From assembly GCA_902362865.1 (NCBI GenBank), contig CABIYE010000001.1, forward strand, positions 417,318 to 481,317: a stretch of 64,000 nucleotides of DNA, given 5' to 3'. Shown one piece after another: positions 52,970-63,700 of this stretch. The notes under the pieces were generated by a model. The model saw nothing but the letters and a program-made list of their open reading frames with translations, was not told the origin of the DNA and searched no databases. How positions within the stretch are numbered: position 1 is the first letter of the stretch; each line of letters opens with the position of its first letter. The stretch is from Clostridiaceae bacterium (lineage in GTDB: Bacteria > Bacillota > Clostridia > Lachnospirales > Lachnospiraceae). The position numbers and the translations under genes are program-made.

Positions 52970-54787
52970 ATGAAGAATAAGAAACACCGGGGACTTGTCA
53001 GGTGGTTTCAGAGTCAGAAAATCTGGAAAAAGATTTTATATGCTTTTATTATTTCGGCAATCGTTCCGTTAATTGTAAGTCAGGTGCTTTTAGTCTACAT
53101 AAACATGACAAGCATGAAGGGAAAAGTGGATGAGCTTATGGTGAATGAGCTTGTCCAGATGGCGGAGCGGGTAGATTTGACGATGGAAATCTATATCAAT
53201 CTGGTCTGGCAGCTTAGCAGTGACAGTCAGGTTATTGATAATATTGCGAATCAGCTGGATGAGGATTATGAAACCGATGAGGTTGCAAAGTGGGAGATAT
53301 ACGATAAAATCAGGCAGTATGATGTTTCGGCGAATGGAATCGAATGTATCAGCATTGTCCTTCAGGATGGACAGTCCATTACTTATGATTTTAAAAACGC
53401 TTCTACAGTGCAGAACATATGGAATGAATATGAAGATTTGAGGGAGACGGAGCCTTATCAAAGGGCACAGGAGACATCAGGTATTGCAATTACACCGACA
53501 GACGAATATGGCAGCGGGGAGAACGTGCAGTATCTGTTCCATATTTCCAAGAAGATCTATGATTATAACAGGCTGGAAAAAGGTTCGGTTGCTACGCTTA
53601 TCATGAGTATTGACGGAAAGGAATTGGATAAAATCTGTACGGTTGATTATCAGCATGATCCGCAGCAGGAACATAACGTGAATTTTATTATAGACCGGGA
53701 TGGATATATTCTGGCTTATCCGGACCTTTCCTATGCAGGAGAGCAGATTCAGAAGCAGGAATCGGTAGAGGAGTTTGTGCAGAGCACGGGAAGACTGGAG
53801 GGGAAGAATATTTCCTATAACCAGTACGAAGACAAGAAACTGGGATGGGTCTTTTACAATGTATATGACAGGGCCTATTTGTTGGACGAAGTTATAGATG
53901 GTCTGGGGCTTGCAGTGGGTGTAGCAATCTTTTTTACCATTTTTGCTGTTGTGATGATTTGCTCCATGACAAATTCGATTAAATCATCCCTGCAATCTCT
54001 GATGCAGGGAATCCGCCAGGTACAGGAAGGAAATCTGGATGTGAAGGTGGTTGCCGGAGCGGAGGATGAATTTGCTGAAATTGCTCAGAATTTTAATTCT
54101 ATGACGGGCAAATTGCAGGATTTATTTGATGAGGTGACGAAAGCAACCCAGAAGCAGAAAGAAGCGGAAATCCGTGCGCTGGAAGCGCAGATTAATCCCC
54201 ATTTCCTGTATAATACCTTGGATTCTATTAATTGGATGGCAATTGACAAGGGAGAATATGAGATTAGCAAAATGCTGCGTGACCTTGGCGTGATTCTGCG
54301 TTATAGTGTTAATAAAAGCAATCAGGTCGTGAAGATGCAGGAAGAGATCGAATGGCTGGAGAAGTATGTGAGTCTTCAGCAGCTTCGCTTTAATTATTCT
54401 TTTTCATTTGAACTGTATGCAGAGGAAGAAGCAAGAAATGTAAGGGTACATAAGCTGCTTTTGCAGCCTTTTATAGAGAATGCAATTGATCATGGATTTA
54501 AAGAAATTGTAAGCGGCGGAGAACTCAGGGTTAATCTGGTGTTTTCAGAAGATAAGAGTATGCTCTATGCGATTATTGAAGATAATGGAAAAGGAATGAC
54601 GCCGGAGGACACCAGGAAATATAATGATAAGGAGTATATCCTAAACGGCGGCGGACCGGGAATCGGGCTTGTGAATTCTTTTACGCGTTTATATATGTAT
54701 TATGGGAAAGAAGCCGACTGGAATGTAAGCAGCATCCTGTCTGTGGGAACGGTTATTACATTGAAAATTCCGGTGCAGGAGAATTAG
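52970..54787 (+). CDS. YesM-type sensor histidine kinase
   Basis: 605 aa. One N-terminal helix, an extracellular sensor region of about 260 residues, a second membrane helix near residue 315, a HAMP segment, the phosphoacceptor motif QINPHFLYNTLDSIN (His411) and an HATPase domain with IIEDNGKGM and GGGPGIGLVNSF. This family pairs with AraC-type regulators and commonly senses or reports plant polysaccharide breakdown products. GGAGGAC precedes the ATG. The regulator gene follows 14 bp later. Confidence 0.92.
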   Translation: MKNKKHRGLVRWFQSQKIWKKILYAFIISAIVPLIVSQVLLVYINMTSMKGKVDELMVNELVQMAERVDLTMEIYINLVWQLSSDSQVIDNIANQLDEDYETDEVAKWEIYDKIRQYDVSANGIECISIVLQDGQSITYDFKNASTVQNIWNEYEDLRETEPYQRAQETSGIAITPTDEYGSGENVQYLFHISKKIYDYNRLEKGSVATLIMSIDGKELDKICTVDYQHDPQQEHNVNFIIDRDGYILAYPDLSYAGEQIQKQESVEEFVQSTGRLEGKNISYNQYEDKKLGWVFYNVYDRAYLLDEVIDGLGLAVGVAIFFTIFAVVMICSMTNSIKSSLQSLMQGIRQVQEGNLDVKVVAGAEDEFAEIAQNFNSMTGKLQDLFDEVTKATQKQKEAEIRALEAQINPHFLYNTLDSINWMAIDKGEYEISKMLRDLGVILRYSVNKSNQVVKMQEEIEWLEKYVSLQQLRFNYSFSFELYAEEEARNVRVHKLLLQPFIENAIDHGFKEIVSGGELRVNLVFSEDKSMLYAIIEDNGKGMTPEDTRKYNDKEYILNGGGPGIGLVNSFTRLYMYYGKEADWNVSSILSVGTVITLKIPVQEN

Positions 54788-54801
54788 AAGAGGTAAGAGT
54801 C

Positions 54802-56328
54802 ATGAGAATTGTAATCGTTGAAGACGAGATAAAGATAAGGGAAGGAATGGGAAAGATGATAGAGTCCCAGACCGGACATATGGTTGTGGGAGAGGCCGCG
54901 GACGGAGAAGAAGGGCTGGAAATGGTGCTGCGGTTCAAGCCGGATCTTGTAATAACAGATATTCGGATGCCGAGAATGAGTGGACTGCAGATGTTGAAGG
55001 AACTTGCAGAGCGGAAGGTCAGGACGCATATAGTGATTCTTTCCGGATATTCTGACTTTGAATATGCGCAAAAGGCTATCCGGTATGGCGCAGATGATTA
55101 TCTTTTGAAACCGCTTGCTATAGAGGACGTCAGGAAAATGCTGAAGGATATCGAAGCTAAAATACAGGAAGAGGATGCATTTGGCTATGGCAATCAGGAA
55201 AACCGCCTGCGGGATATCTTTTTTGGAAATGTGGAAGCGTCTGAGGAACGGATTGAGGAGCTGCGTCGGGTCTGCGGCTTTGCACCGGGGATGAAATATG
55301 ATTTAATGGCAGGATATATCGGGGCTGCACAGCCCGGCTATAAAGAACAGGTGGAAAAGGAAATTGCCGAATTAGGAAGGATGTATAAGGATTATAAGAT
55401 TTATCTGATGTATCAGGAAAACCGTCAGATTTTCTTCTGCCTTACGGTCGGAAAGGCAGAGGGTGAAGAAGAAAAGAGCTGGTATGAACGTGCGTTTTAT
55501 AATCAGGTTGTGGGAAAGTACCAGAAGAAAGAAGAGCGGTTTGTGTGGGCGGTGACCGGATGCACGGAGTATAATCTCCGGGAGGCAAAGGAGCATCTGG
55601 AGAGGAATCTGTCCTACGCCATGGTTCTGGAAAGTGAAGGCTGGATTACAGATGAGACGGTGGAGAACTATAAAGCGGAACTTTTTGAATATCCCCTAGA
55701 GCTTGGGAACCATTTGAAAAATGCAATCTGCAGGGGAGAGAGTGAAGAAATCATCCAGGCAGGGGAGGCATTCGCAGACTATATGAACAGTCGGCATTAT
55801 ACGCCGGGGGATATGAGGTTCGGGTTCTTAAAGACCTATCATATTGTAGAAGATACTTTGCAGGATATTGATCTGACTTTGCATGAGTATCTGAAGAATT
55901 CCGGAATTATTAATCGAATGGAGAACGTCTTTACTTACCGGGAAATGTCAGAGACATGGGAAGATGTGATTAAGATTATTGCCGGAAAAAGAGTAAAGAG
56001 AGAAAATATCAGTAATTACATTATCCAGAGGGCAATCAATTATATCCGCGAGCACTACCAGGAAGGAATTACGCAGGAAGAGGTATCCAGAAAGCTTGAC
56101 ATTACACCGGAATACCTGAGTGCGTTATTCAGCCGGGAGCTGGGGATAGGTTTCTCCCGCTTCCTGAGGCGTTTCCGTATCAGTCATGCGAAGCGTTTGT
56201 TGAAGGGGACGGATATGAAAATTTATGAAATAGCAGAGGCTGTAGGGTACAGTGACGCAAAGTATTTCGCCAGAATATTTAAAGAAGAGCAGGGGGTTAC
56301 GCCGGGAGAATACCGGCAGCTTAACTAA
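54802..56328 (+). CDS. YesN-type response regulator with AraC DNA-binding domain
   Basis: 508 aa. Receiver domain with VEDE and the phosphoacceptor Asp53 (VITDIRMPRMSGL), a long central region without a recognised fold, and a C-terminal AraC/XylS domain. The latter has the two helix-turn-helix units (EGITQEEVSRKLDITPEYLSALF and MKIYEIAEAVGYSDAKYFAR, ending GVTPGEYRQ). It probably activates the downstream binding-protein or glycosidase genes; no clear operator was found. Confidence 0.92.
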   Translation: MRIVIVEDEIKIREGMGKMIESQTGHMVVGEAADGEEGLEMVLRFKPDLVITDIRMPRMSGLQMLKELAERKVRTHIVILSGYSDFEYAQKAIRYGADDYLLKPLAIEDVRKMLKDIEAKIQEEDAFGYGNQENRLRDIFFGNVEASEERIEELRRVCGFAPGMKYDLMAGYIGAAQPGYKEQVEKEIAELGRMYKDYKIYLMYQENRQIFFCLTVGKAEGEEEKSWYERAFYNQVVGKYQKKEERFVWAVTGCTEYNLREAKEHLERNLSYAMVLESEGWITDETVENYKAELFEYPLELGNHLKNAICRGESEEIIQAGEAFADYMNSRHYTPGDMRFGFLKTYHIVEDTLQDIDLTLHEYLKNSGIINRMENVFTYREMSETWEDVIKIIAGKRVKRENISNYIIQRAINYIREHYQEGITQEEVSRKLDITPEYLSALFSRELGIGFSRFLRRFRISHAKRLLKGTDMKIYEIAEAVGYSDAKYFARIFKEEQGVTPGEYRQLN

Positions 56329-56354
56329 GCCTGCAGACAGGAAGGAGGAAGCAG

Positions 56355-57605
56355 ATGAAGAGAAGGGAAAAACTGGCTGCTGTTTTGGTGATGGCTGTTC
56401 TACTGGCTGCCTTGCCGGTCGGCGGATGCCGGATGGAGGAACATGAGAAACCGGATGAACAGGCAAAGGAACGCAAGGAGCTGCTGCTGTGGACTTACTA
56501 TGAGACAGATGCCCAGAAAGCTGCTGTTTCAAATCTCGTGGAGGGATTTAACCAGTCACAGGAGGAATATCTGCTTACCTGGGAATACCACGGACCGCTT
56601 ACAGAATTTAATAAAAGGCTTGCCATTGAACCTACGGCAGAGCAGAAGCCGGATATTGTGATTATTGATAATCCGGACATGAAGCGTTATGCGAAGACGG
56701 GAGAACTGGAGGATTTGACGGAGTATATTACGCAGATGGATGACCTGGATACTTACTATCCGGAGGCTCTTGATTCGGCATGCTTTGGAGAACGGTATTA
56801 CGGACTGCCATTTTGCTGCAACAATGTGGCACTTATTTATAATGAAGAATTATTTCAGGAAAAAGGAATGACGGTTCCACAGACCTGGGAGGAATTCCTG
56901 GACTGTGCGGTTGCGCTTACTGAAAATGACAGGAAGGGCTTCGCCATGTCTGCGATTAAGGGAGAACAGTCTGCCTTTCAGATATTGCCGTTTATCCTTG
57001 CTACAGGAGAGGATATGGAGCAGATTGGCGGTACGGGAACTGAGGAAGCTTTTGCTTTTATACGGCAGTTAATAGAGACAGGGGCAATGGCAAAAGAGTG
57101 TGTCAATTGGTCACAGAATGATGTGGCACGTAAGTTTATCGACGGAGAATGTGCCATGATGGAGAATGGACCTTGGGTACTGCCTGCACTGGAACAATCC
57201 GGGGTTTCTTATGGGATTGCAAGGCTTCCGTATCTGCAGGGGATGGAGCAGGCGTTGACTGGAGTGACCGGCGGAGAGAATCTCGGAGTCATTAAAGGAA
57301 AAGATGTGGAGGGCGCCATAGCTTTTATGCAGTATTATAATAATGAGGAAGAGCGGATGTTGGAGGTGTGTATGCAGGCAGATTCCCTTCCGCCGAAGAG
57401 GGATGTGGCGGAGCGGATGCTGGAAGAGAAGCCGGAATATGAGATTTTTGAAAAGCAGATGGAAACCAGCATCTCAAGGACGTCCTGCAGGAACTGGACA
57501 GAGATTACGGATATTCTTTCCGATGCGCAGTTTTTTGTAGTTACCGGACAGATGACACCGAAAGAAGCGTGCGCGTATATTTGTGAACAGGGTGGAGATT
57601 CTTAA
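56355..57605 (+). CDS. ABC-transporter solute-binding lipoprotein (family 1)
   Basis: 416 aa. Lipobox VGGC at the end of the signal peptide. The mature part begins LLLWTYYETDAQKAAVSNLVEGFNQSQEEY, typical of sugar- or oligosaccharide-binding proteins of the CUT1 type, with FAMSAIKGEQSAFQILPFIL and GGENLGVIKG further on. It is 26 bp after the response regulator, but a terminator follows and no permease is within the window. The ligand is unknown; an arabino-oligosaccharide would suit the neighbour. Confidence 0.9.
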   Translation: MKRREKLAAVLVMAVLLAALPVGGCRMEEHEKPDEQAKERKELLLWTYYETDAQKAAVSNLVEGFNQSQEEYLLTWEYHGPLTEFNKRLAIEPTAEQKPDIVIIDNPDMKRYAKTGELEDLTEYITQMDDLDTYYPEALDSACFGERYYGLPFCCNNVALIYNEELFQEKGMTVPQTWEEFLDCAVALTENDRKGFAMSAIKGEQSAFQILPFILATGEDMEQIGGTGTEEAFAFIRQLIETGAMAKECVNWSQNDVARKFIDGECAMMENGPWVLPALEQSGVSYGIARLPYLQGMEQALTGVTGGENLGVIKGKDVEGAIAFMQYYNNEEERMLEVCMQADSLPPKRDVAERMLEEKPEYEIFEKQMETSISRTSCRNWTEITDILSDAQFFVVTGQMTPKEACAYICEQGGDS

Positions 57606-57624
57606 TTTAAAAATCTCCACCCTG
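57588..57624 (+). terminator. Terminator after the solute-binding protein gene
   Basis: CAGGGTGGAGATT (57588-57600) pairs with AATCTCCACCCTG (57612-57624); the stop codon is in the loop. A T-rich stretch follows. Confidence 0.8.
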
Positions 57625-57721
57625 TTTAATTTTTTGGAGTGTTCAGAAGAATAAAATTTTGCAATAATGAGATAGGAAATGCAGTTTTATCTGTAAAAAA
57701 GAAAGAGAGGAGAAAAAAGCT

Positions 57722-60700
57722 ATGAAAAAGAAAAGAAGTTTCATACGCAGAGTTATTGCCATGTTAGCAGCGCTAGCAATGACAGTGACTTATCTTCCGG
57801 CTTATGTAAGTGCGGAGGAGACAGAAGGTCTGGTGCTTCACTATAACTTCGAGTCTTTGAAGTCGGGAACTATCGTCAACGACCTGAGCGGCAATGGAAA
57901 AGCCGGCGTTGTACGTCCCACAGGTGCAGGAGTAGAGACACAGACTGATTTGATTCTTGGCGAGGAGCAGACGTCTTTCGTTATGAACGGAGGACAGCCG
58001 GATGCGACACATCCCTATGTTGAGCTGCCGCAGGGCGTTCTCAACGGTCTGGAGGATGTTACCATCAGCTGTTGGGTGTACCTGGATGTTTCGGATGGAG
58101 AGTATCACCGGATCTGGGATATCGGAAGTGGGACGACTTCCTATATGTATCTGCTTGCCGACGGTTCCAACACTGGACATAGAGGATATACCGCCGCTAT
58201 TACAGCAAGCAGCTGGAGCAACGAGAAAGGTCCTGAGAAGCAGGAGAACCTGGATACCGGACGCTGGATTTTCACAACAGTAACCTTTGACGGTTCTGAG
58301 AAATCTATGTCCCTTTATGAGGACGGCGAATTAATCGGAACAGAGAAGACGGATGTAGATTTATCTGTTTTGGAAGGCAGTACACAGAACTACATCGGCT
58401 ATGGACAGTGGGAGAATGATATCATGGATGGCCGGATTGCAGATTTCAAAATCTACAATTATGCCATGACAGCGGATGAGGTAAAGGATCAGATAACACT
58501 TGAGGATACTGAGAAGGTAGCAAGAGATAAAGCTACGCTGACGCTGGGAGATATCAGTGCAGTGACAGAAGATCTGGAACTTCCGACAAAAGGAAGCGCA
58601 GGCTCCGATATTTCCTGGGAGAGTTCAAACAAGGATGTAATTGCTGTTGATGGTACTGTGACAAGACCGAACGCAGATCAGGCAGACGTGACGGTTACAC
58701 TGACAGCGACTATTAAAGCGGGAAATGAGACAGAGACAAAGACGTTTGAAGTGACGGTAAAGCGTCAGTTGAATGCGAAAGAGACTGCTGAGGCAGATGC
58801 AGCAGCAATCGACCTTGGCAATCTTAGCTCTGTGACAGGCAATCTGGTCCTTCCAACAGAGGGAGTGAACGGTTCCGAGATATCCTGGGTGAGCTCTAAT
58901 GAAGCAGTTATCTCCAGCACAGGCGTGGTAAAGCAGCCTGATGGAGCAGCGGTACAGGTTACTCTGACGGCGACCGTTACCTATGAGGACGAGACGGCGA
59001 CGAGAGACTTTGTGGCTACCGTTGTGCCAGGGTATAAGCAGATCAGCATCAAAGAGGTGAAGCCGGTAAGTGTAACGAGTTATGTTGGAAAGATTCCGAA
59101 CCTTCCGGCGACGGTAGAGGTTGTATATAATGATGATACGACGGGATATGAAAAGGTTACCTGGCCGACAGACCTGAAAGTTTCTGATTTTGCAGAAGCT
59201 GGAGAGAAGACGGTAAAAGGTACGATTGTAGACAGTGTGGAAGAAGTAACGGCGACGGTTACTGTGACGGATGAGGAAGAGGTAGGACCGGAGAAGGCAG
59301 CGTCCTCCTTTGATTTAAGTGATATTAGCCTTGACGGGACAGATACCATCTATTCTCAGAATGCAGCGCGTGCATTTGAATATCTGAAGGTTATGGATGC
59401 GGACAGAATGCTGTACAACTTCCGTGCAACCTTTGGACAGGACACCAAAGGCGCCCAGCCGCTTACAGGATGGGATGAGCCGACCGGTCTTTTGAGAGGA
59501 CATTCTACCGGACATTTCATTTCTGCGTTGTCCCTGGCTTATGCAAGTACGGGTGATGAGGAATATAAGACTAAGCTGGATTATATGATTACAGAGATGA
59601 GAAAGCTGCAGGAGATGTCCCAGGGGAATGCGGCAGACTTCAAGACGGCTTGTACGCCTAGCGATGCGGCGCAGTCCAAATGGAGCACAGACCCGACTGA
59701 ATGGGGCAAAGGATTTATCAGCGCTTATTCACCGGATCAGTTTGCGCTTCTGGAACAGTATACGCCATATGCAACCATCTGGGCACCGTACTATACTTTA
59801 CATAAGCTGATGGCAGGATTCATTGACAGCTATATCTATGCCGGCAACGAGGAAGGCCTTCAGATTGCAAAAGATCTTGGAAAATGGGTTTACAACAGAC
59901 TGAGCGCTTGCTCACAGGAACAGCTTACAAGAATGTGGGCGATGTACATTGCAGGCGAGTATGGCGGAATGAATGAATCTCTGGCAAGACTTTATGAGAT
60001 CACAGGGGACGAGGATTATTTGAAAGCAGCGAAGCTGTTCGATAATACAGAATTCTTTAACGGTCTGGCGAATAATGTGGACACGATTCAGGGACGCCAT
60101 GCAAATCAGCATATTCCGCAGATCGTAGGAGCGATTCATGAATATGCGGCTACCGGAGATGTGAAATATTATAATATTGCCCAGAATTTCTGGGAGATGG
60201 TAATCAGCCGTTATGCATACTCCATCGGCGGCGTAGGAACCGGAGAGAGATTCCAGGATCCATACGAGCAGGGTAATAACATTGACGGGAATTCGTCACG
60301 CGGTGAGAACTGTGAGACCTGTGCGGCATACAATATGCTGAAGCTGACTATGGATTTGTATAACTACAATCCGGACGATGCTTCCTATATGGATTACTAT
60401 GAGAGAACGCTGCTGAATCAGATCGCGGCATCTCAGAGTCACGATACTACATCACGCATGCACAATGGATGTACCTACATGCTGCCCATCGACCCGGGTC
60501 AGAGAAAAAGCTATGACAGCGATTACGGCGGATTTACCTGCTGTAACGGTACCGGTATGGAGAACCATGTGAAATATCAGGCTGCAGCTTTTGCACATAC
60601 AGATGATACTTTATATGTAAATCTTTACATGCCGACTACGGTTACCTGGGATGAAAAGAATATAACTGTAAAACAGGAAACAAACTTCCCATCTGAGCAT

Positions 60701-63700
60701 TCCAAACTTACTGTAACAGGCAGCGGAGAGTTCACGATGAAGGTAAGAGTACCTTACTGGGCGACAGACGGATTTACCGTAAAGGTAAATGGCGACGTTG
60801 TAGCTGAGAACCCGGAAGTAAGCTCTTATGTAGAAATTAATCGTACCTGGTCAGACGGAGACGTTGTAACAATTGATATGCCATATACGCTTCATCTTGA
60901 CAAAACACCGGACAAGGTAGACGAGAGTGTTGTTGCATCTTTGATGTATGGACCAATCGTTATGGTAGCAAAAGACCAGAACAGCTCTTATACAGCAATG
61001 AACTGGCTGAATGTAACACTGAGCGATGACCTGTCCGAGAGTGTAGAGATTGTTGCTGGAGCGGACGAGGATTCCGTACCGCATCTTACTACCAATGGTT
61101 ATGATTTCTATCCGATGTACGATGCTTACAACTATAGATACCACGCATATGTGAAGGTGGATGAAGCAGGTGCAGTGATAGATAAATCAAAGCTTCAGGC
61201 ATTAGTAGATTCTGTAACTGGCGATAATGCACCGGCGAGGGAAGATTATGGTCCGAAGTCTTACCGGACACTGTTAGAGAAGATTGAGGCGGCACAGGCT
61301 GAGCTTGACGCAGAGTCTACAACACAGTCCAAGGTAAATAAGGCTCTGTCTGAGCTGCAGGATGCAATTGATGGACTGACGCCTGCAGTGACACCGAATC
61401 CGGATAACCTGGCGGCATCTGCGGATATTACCACTAGCTACTGCTCAAGCTGGGAGAACGAGTCTGCTGTCAACGACGGCAGAACAGGAAGCGCTTCTCT
61501 CGGAAATGATTGTCGCCATTGGGGAACCTGGGGCAACTGGGATGCTACGGAAGAATGGATTAGTTATGAGTGGGCTTCTCCGGTAATCATTGAAAGCTCA
61601 GAAATCTATTTCTTCGATAACAGCAATGGCGGAGACGGCGGAGTTCTGGTACCAAGCAGCTATCGGTATGAATATCAGACGATTGATGGCGAGTGGGAGC
61701 CAATCCCGACACAGGATGGACTTGGAACGGAACAGGATCAGTATAATAAGACAGAATTTGGCGCAATTGAGACTACCGGTATCCGGGCAATTCTCGTAAA
61801 GAGCGGAGCCGGCGTAGGTATCAATGAGTGGAAGATAAACGGTACCTTAAGAGAGACCGAAGAAGTGATTCTTGACTTTGACTTTGATGACGAAGACACT
61901 GGATTCAAAGGCGGCTGGGCTGTGGCTGAGCCTGCTGGAACGCTAGTAGATCATGAAGAAGGTAAGGCGTTATCTCTTGATGGAACTAAGAAGGAATGGC
62001 TGAATGTAACCAAGGCAGATGGTTCCAGTTTGCTGGCAGGTATAGAAGAGATGACTGTATCCTTCGATATGAAGGGCGCAGCTAACTGGGCATTCTTTGC
62101 GGCACCAAATGCAGATGCCCAAGTTTTCAAGAGCGAGCACTATATCGGCACACTTACGAATAATAAGTTTACGGTAGAGCGTTATAATAGTACAGAGCAA
62201 GAAAGACCTGCATTTACGGGTGCTGATATTGATGCAAACGACTGGGTACATGTAGAGTTTGCACTTGATAAGGACAGCACTACGATTAAGATTGGTGATG
62301 GAGCCGCTATTATGCAGGCAGGGCTTCCGGCAATTACAGATATTCTTGGCGAGTCACCGATTCTCCAGATTGGTAGAGCGAACTGGATTCCATGGGGAAC
62401 GACGGAACTGGGTGAATATTATACAGGATTGCTCGATAACTACAAGATTGTTGCAACCGTATCTAAGGGAGAGGCTGCAGATAAGGCTGCACTTCTGGCG
62501 GCAATTCGCAGTGTAGTTGAAGAGGATTATACAGCGGAAAGCTGGGCAGAATATGAGCCAGTATTGACAGAAGCACAAGAGGTTCTTGCGGATGCATATG
62601 CAACCCAGCAGGAAGTTGATGCTGCTGTGGCTGCGTTGACAGAAGCACAGAGCAAATTAGTAGCGGTAGTAACCTCTATTACTGTTACACCTCCGACAAA
62701 GGTAGAGTATGAGCTTGGAGAAGCGATTGATTATACCGGAATGGAAGTTGTTGCAACATACAGCGATGGTACAACAAATGACATTGCAATAGAGGATTGC
62801 GAAGTAAGCGGCTATGACCCGAATACGGCCGGCGAGCAGACAGTAACGGTAGAGTACGATGGAAAGACAGCCACCTTCAAGGTAACTGTGAAGGAAGCAG
62901 CGAAACCGGAGATTCCGGAAGTTCTGGCAGACTTTAACTTCGATGCAGCACCGGCAGAAGGCGAAGCTTTCGATGGCGGCAATGCGAAGGCATCCGGTAC
63001 TTATACACTGGTTGACCATGGTACAGGAAAGGCATTGAAACTGGACGGAACCAGCCAGTTCCTGAATGTAACAGCAAAAGATGGCACAAGCCTGTTGACA
63101 GGCGTGGAAGAGATGACCGTATCCTTCCAGATCAATCCTGGACAAAGCGCAACCAACTGGGGATTCTTCGCAGCAGCGAATGTAAACGAGCAGCTGTACA
63201 AGAGTGAGAAGTACCTGGGAATCTATGACGAGAACGGTACAGTAAAAGCACAGCGTTTCAATAGTAATGCACAGGACAGACCTGCGTCACCGGAATATGC
63301 GGCAGGCGAGAATAAGTGGTCTTATATCACTGTTGTCTATGCTGAAAATGAGACAATTCTCTATGTAAATGGTGTAGAAGCAGGACGGGAAGAAAGTATC
63401 GTATCGATTCCTGAATTACTGGGAGACAGCAGTATCCTTTACATTGGTAAGTCTACTTGGAAGAGCGGAGAGTATATGACTGGCCTGATTGACAATTATA
63501 AGATTGTAAGCCATGTTATGACGGCGGATGAGATTGCAGCAGAGGCGCTGAAATATGTAGAAAAAGATGTATTGAAGGCAGCCATTGATGCAACAGAATC
63601 CGTAGGAAATCAGGATGAATACACAGAAGCTACCTGGAAAGTATATGCAGAAGCGTTGAAGACGGCGAATGATATTTATGCAAGCAATGCGGCAACGCAG

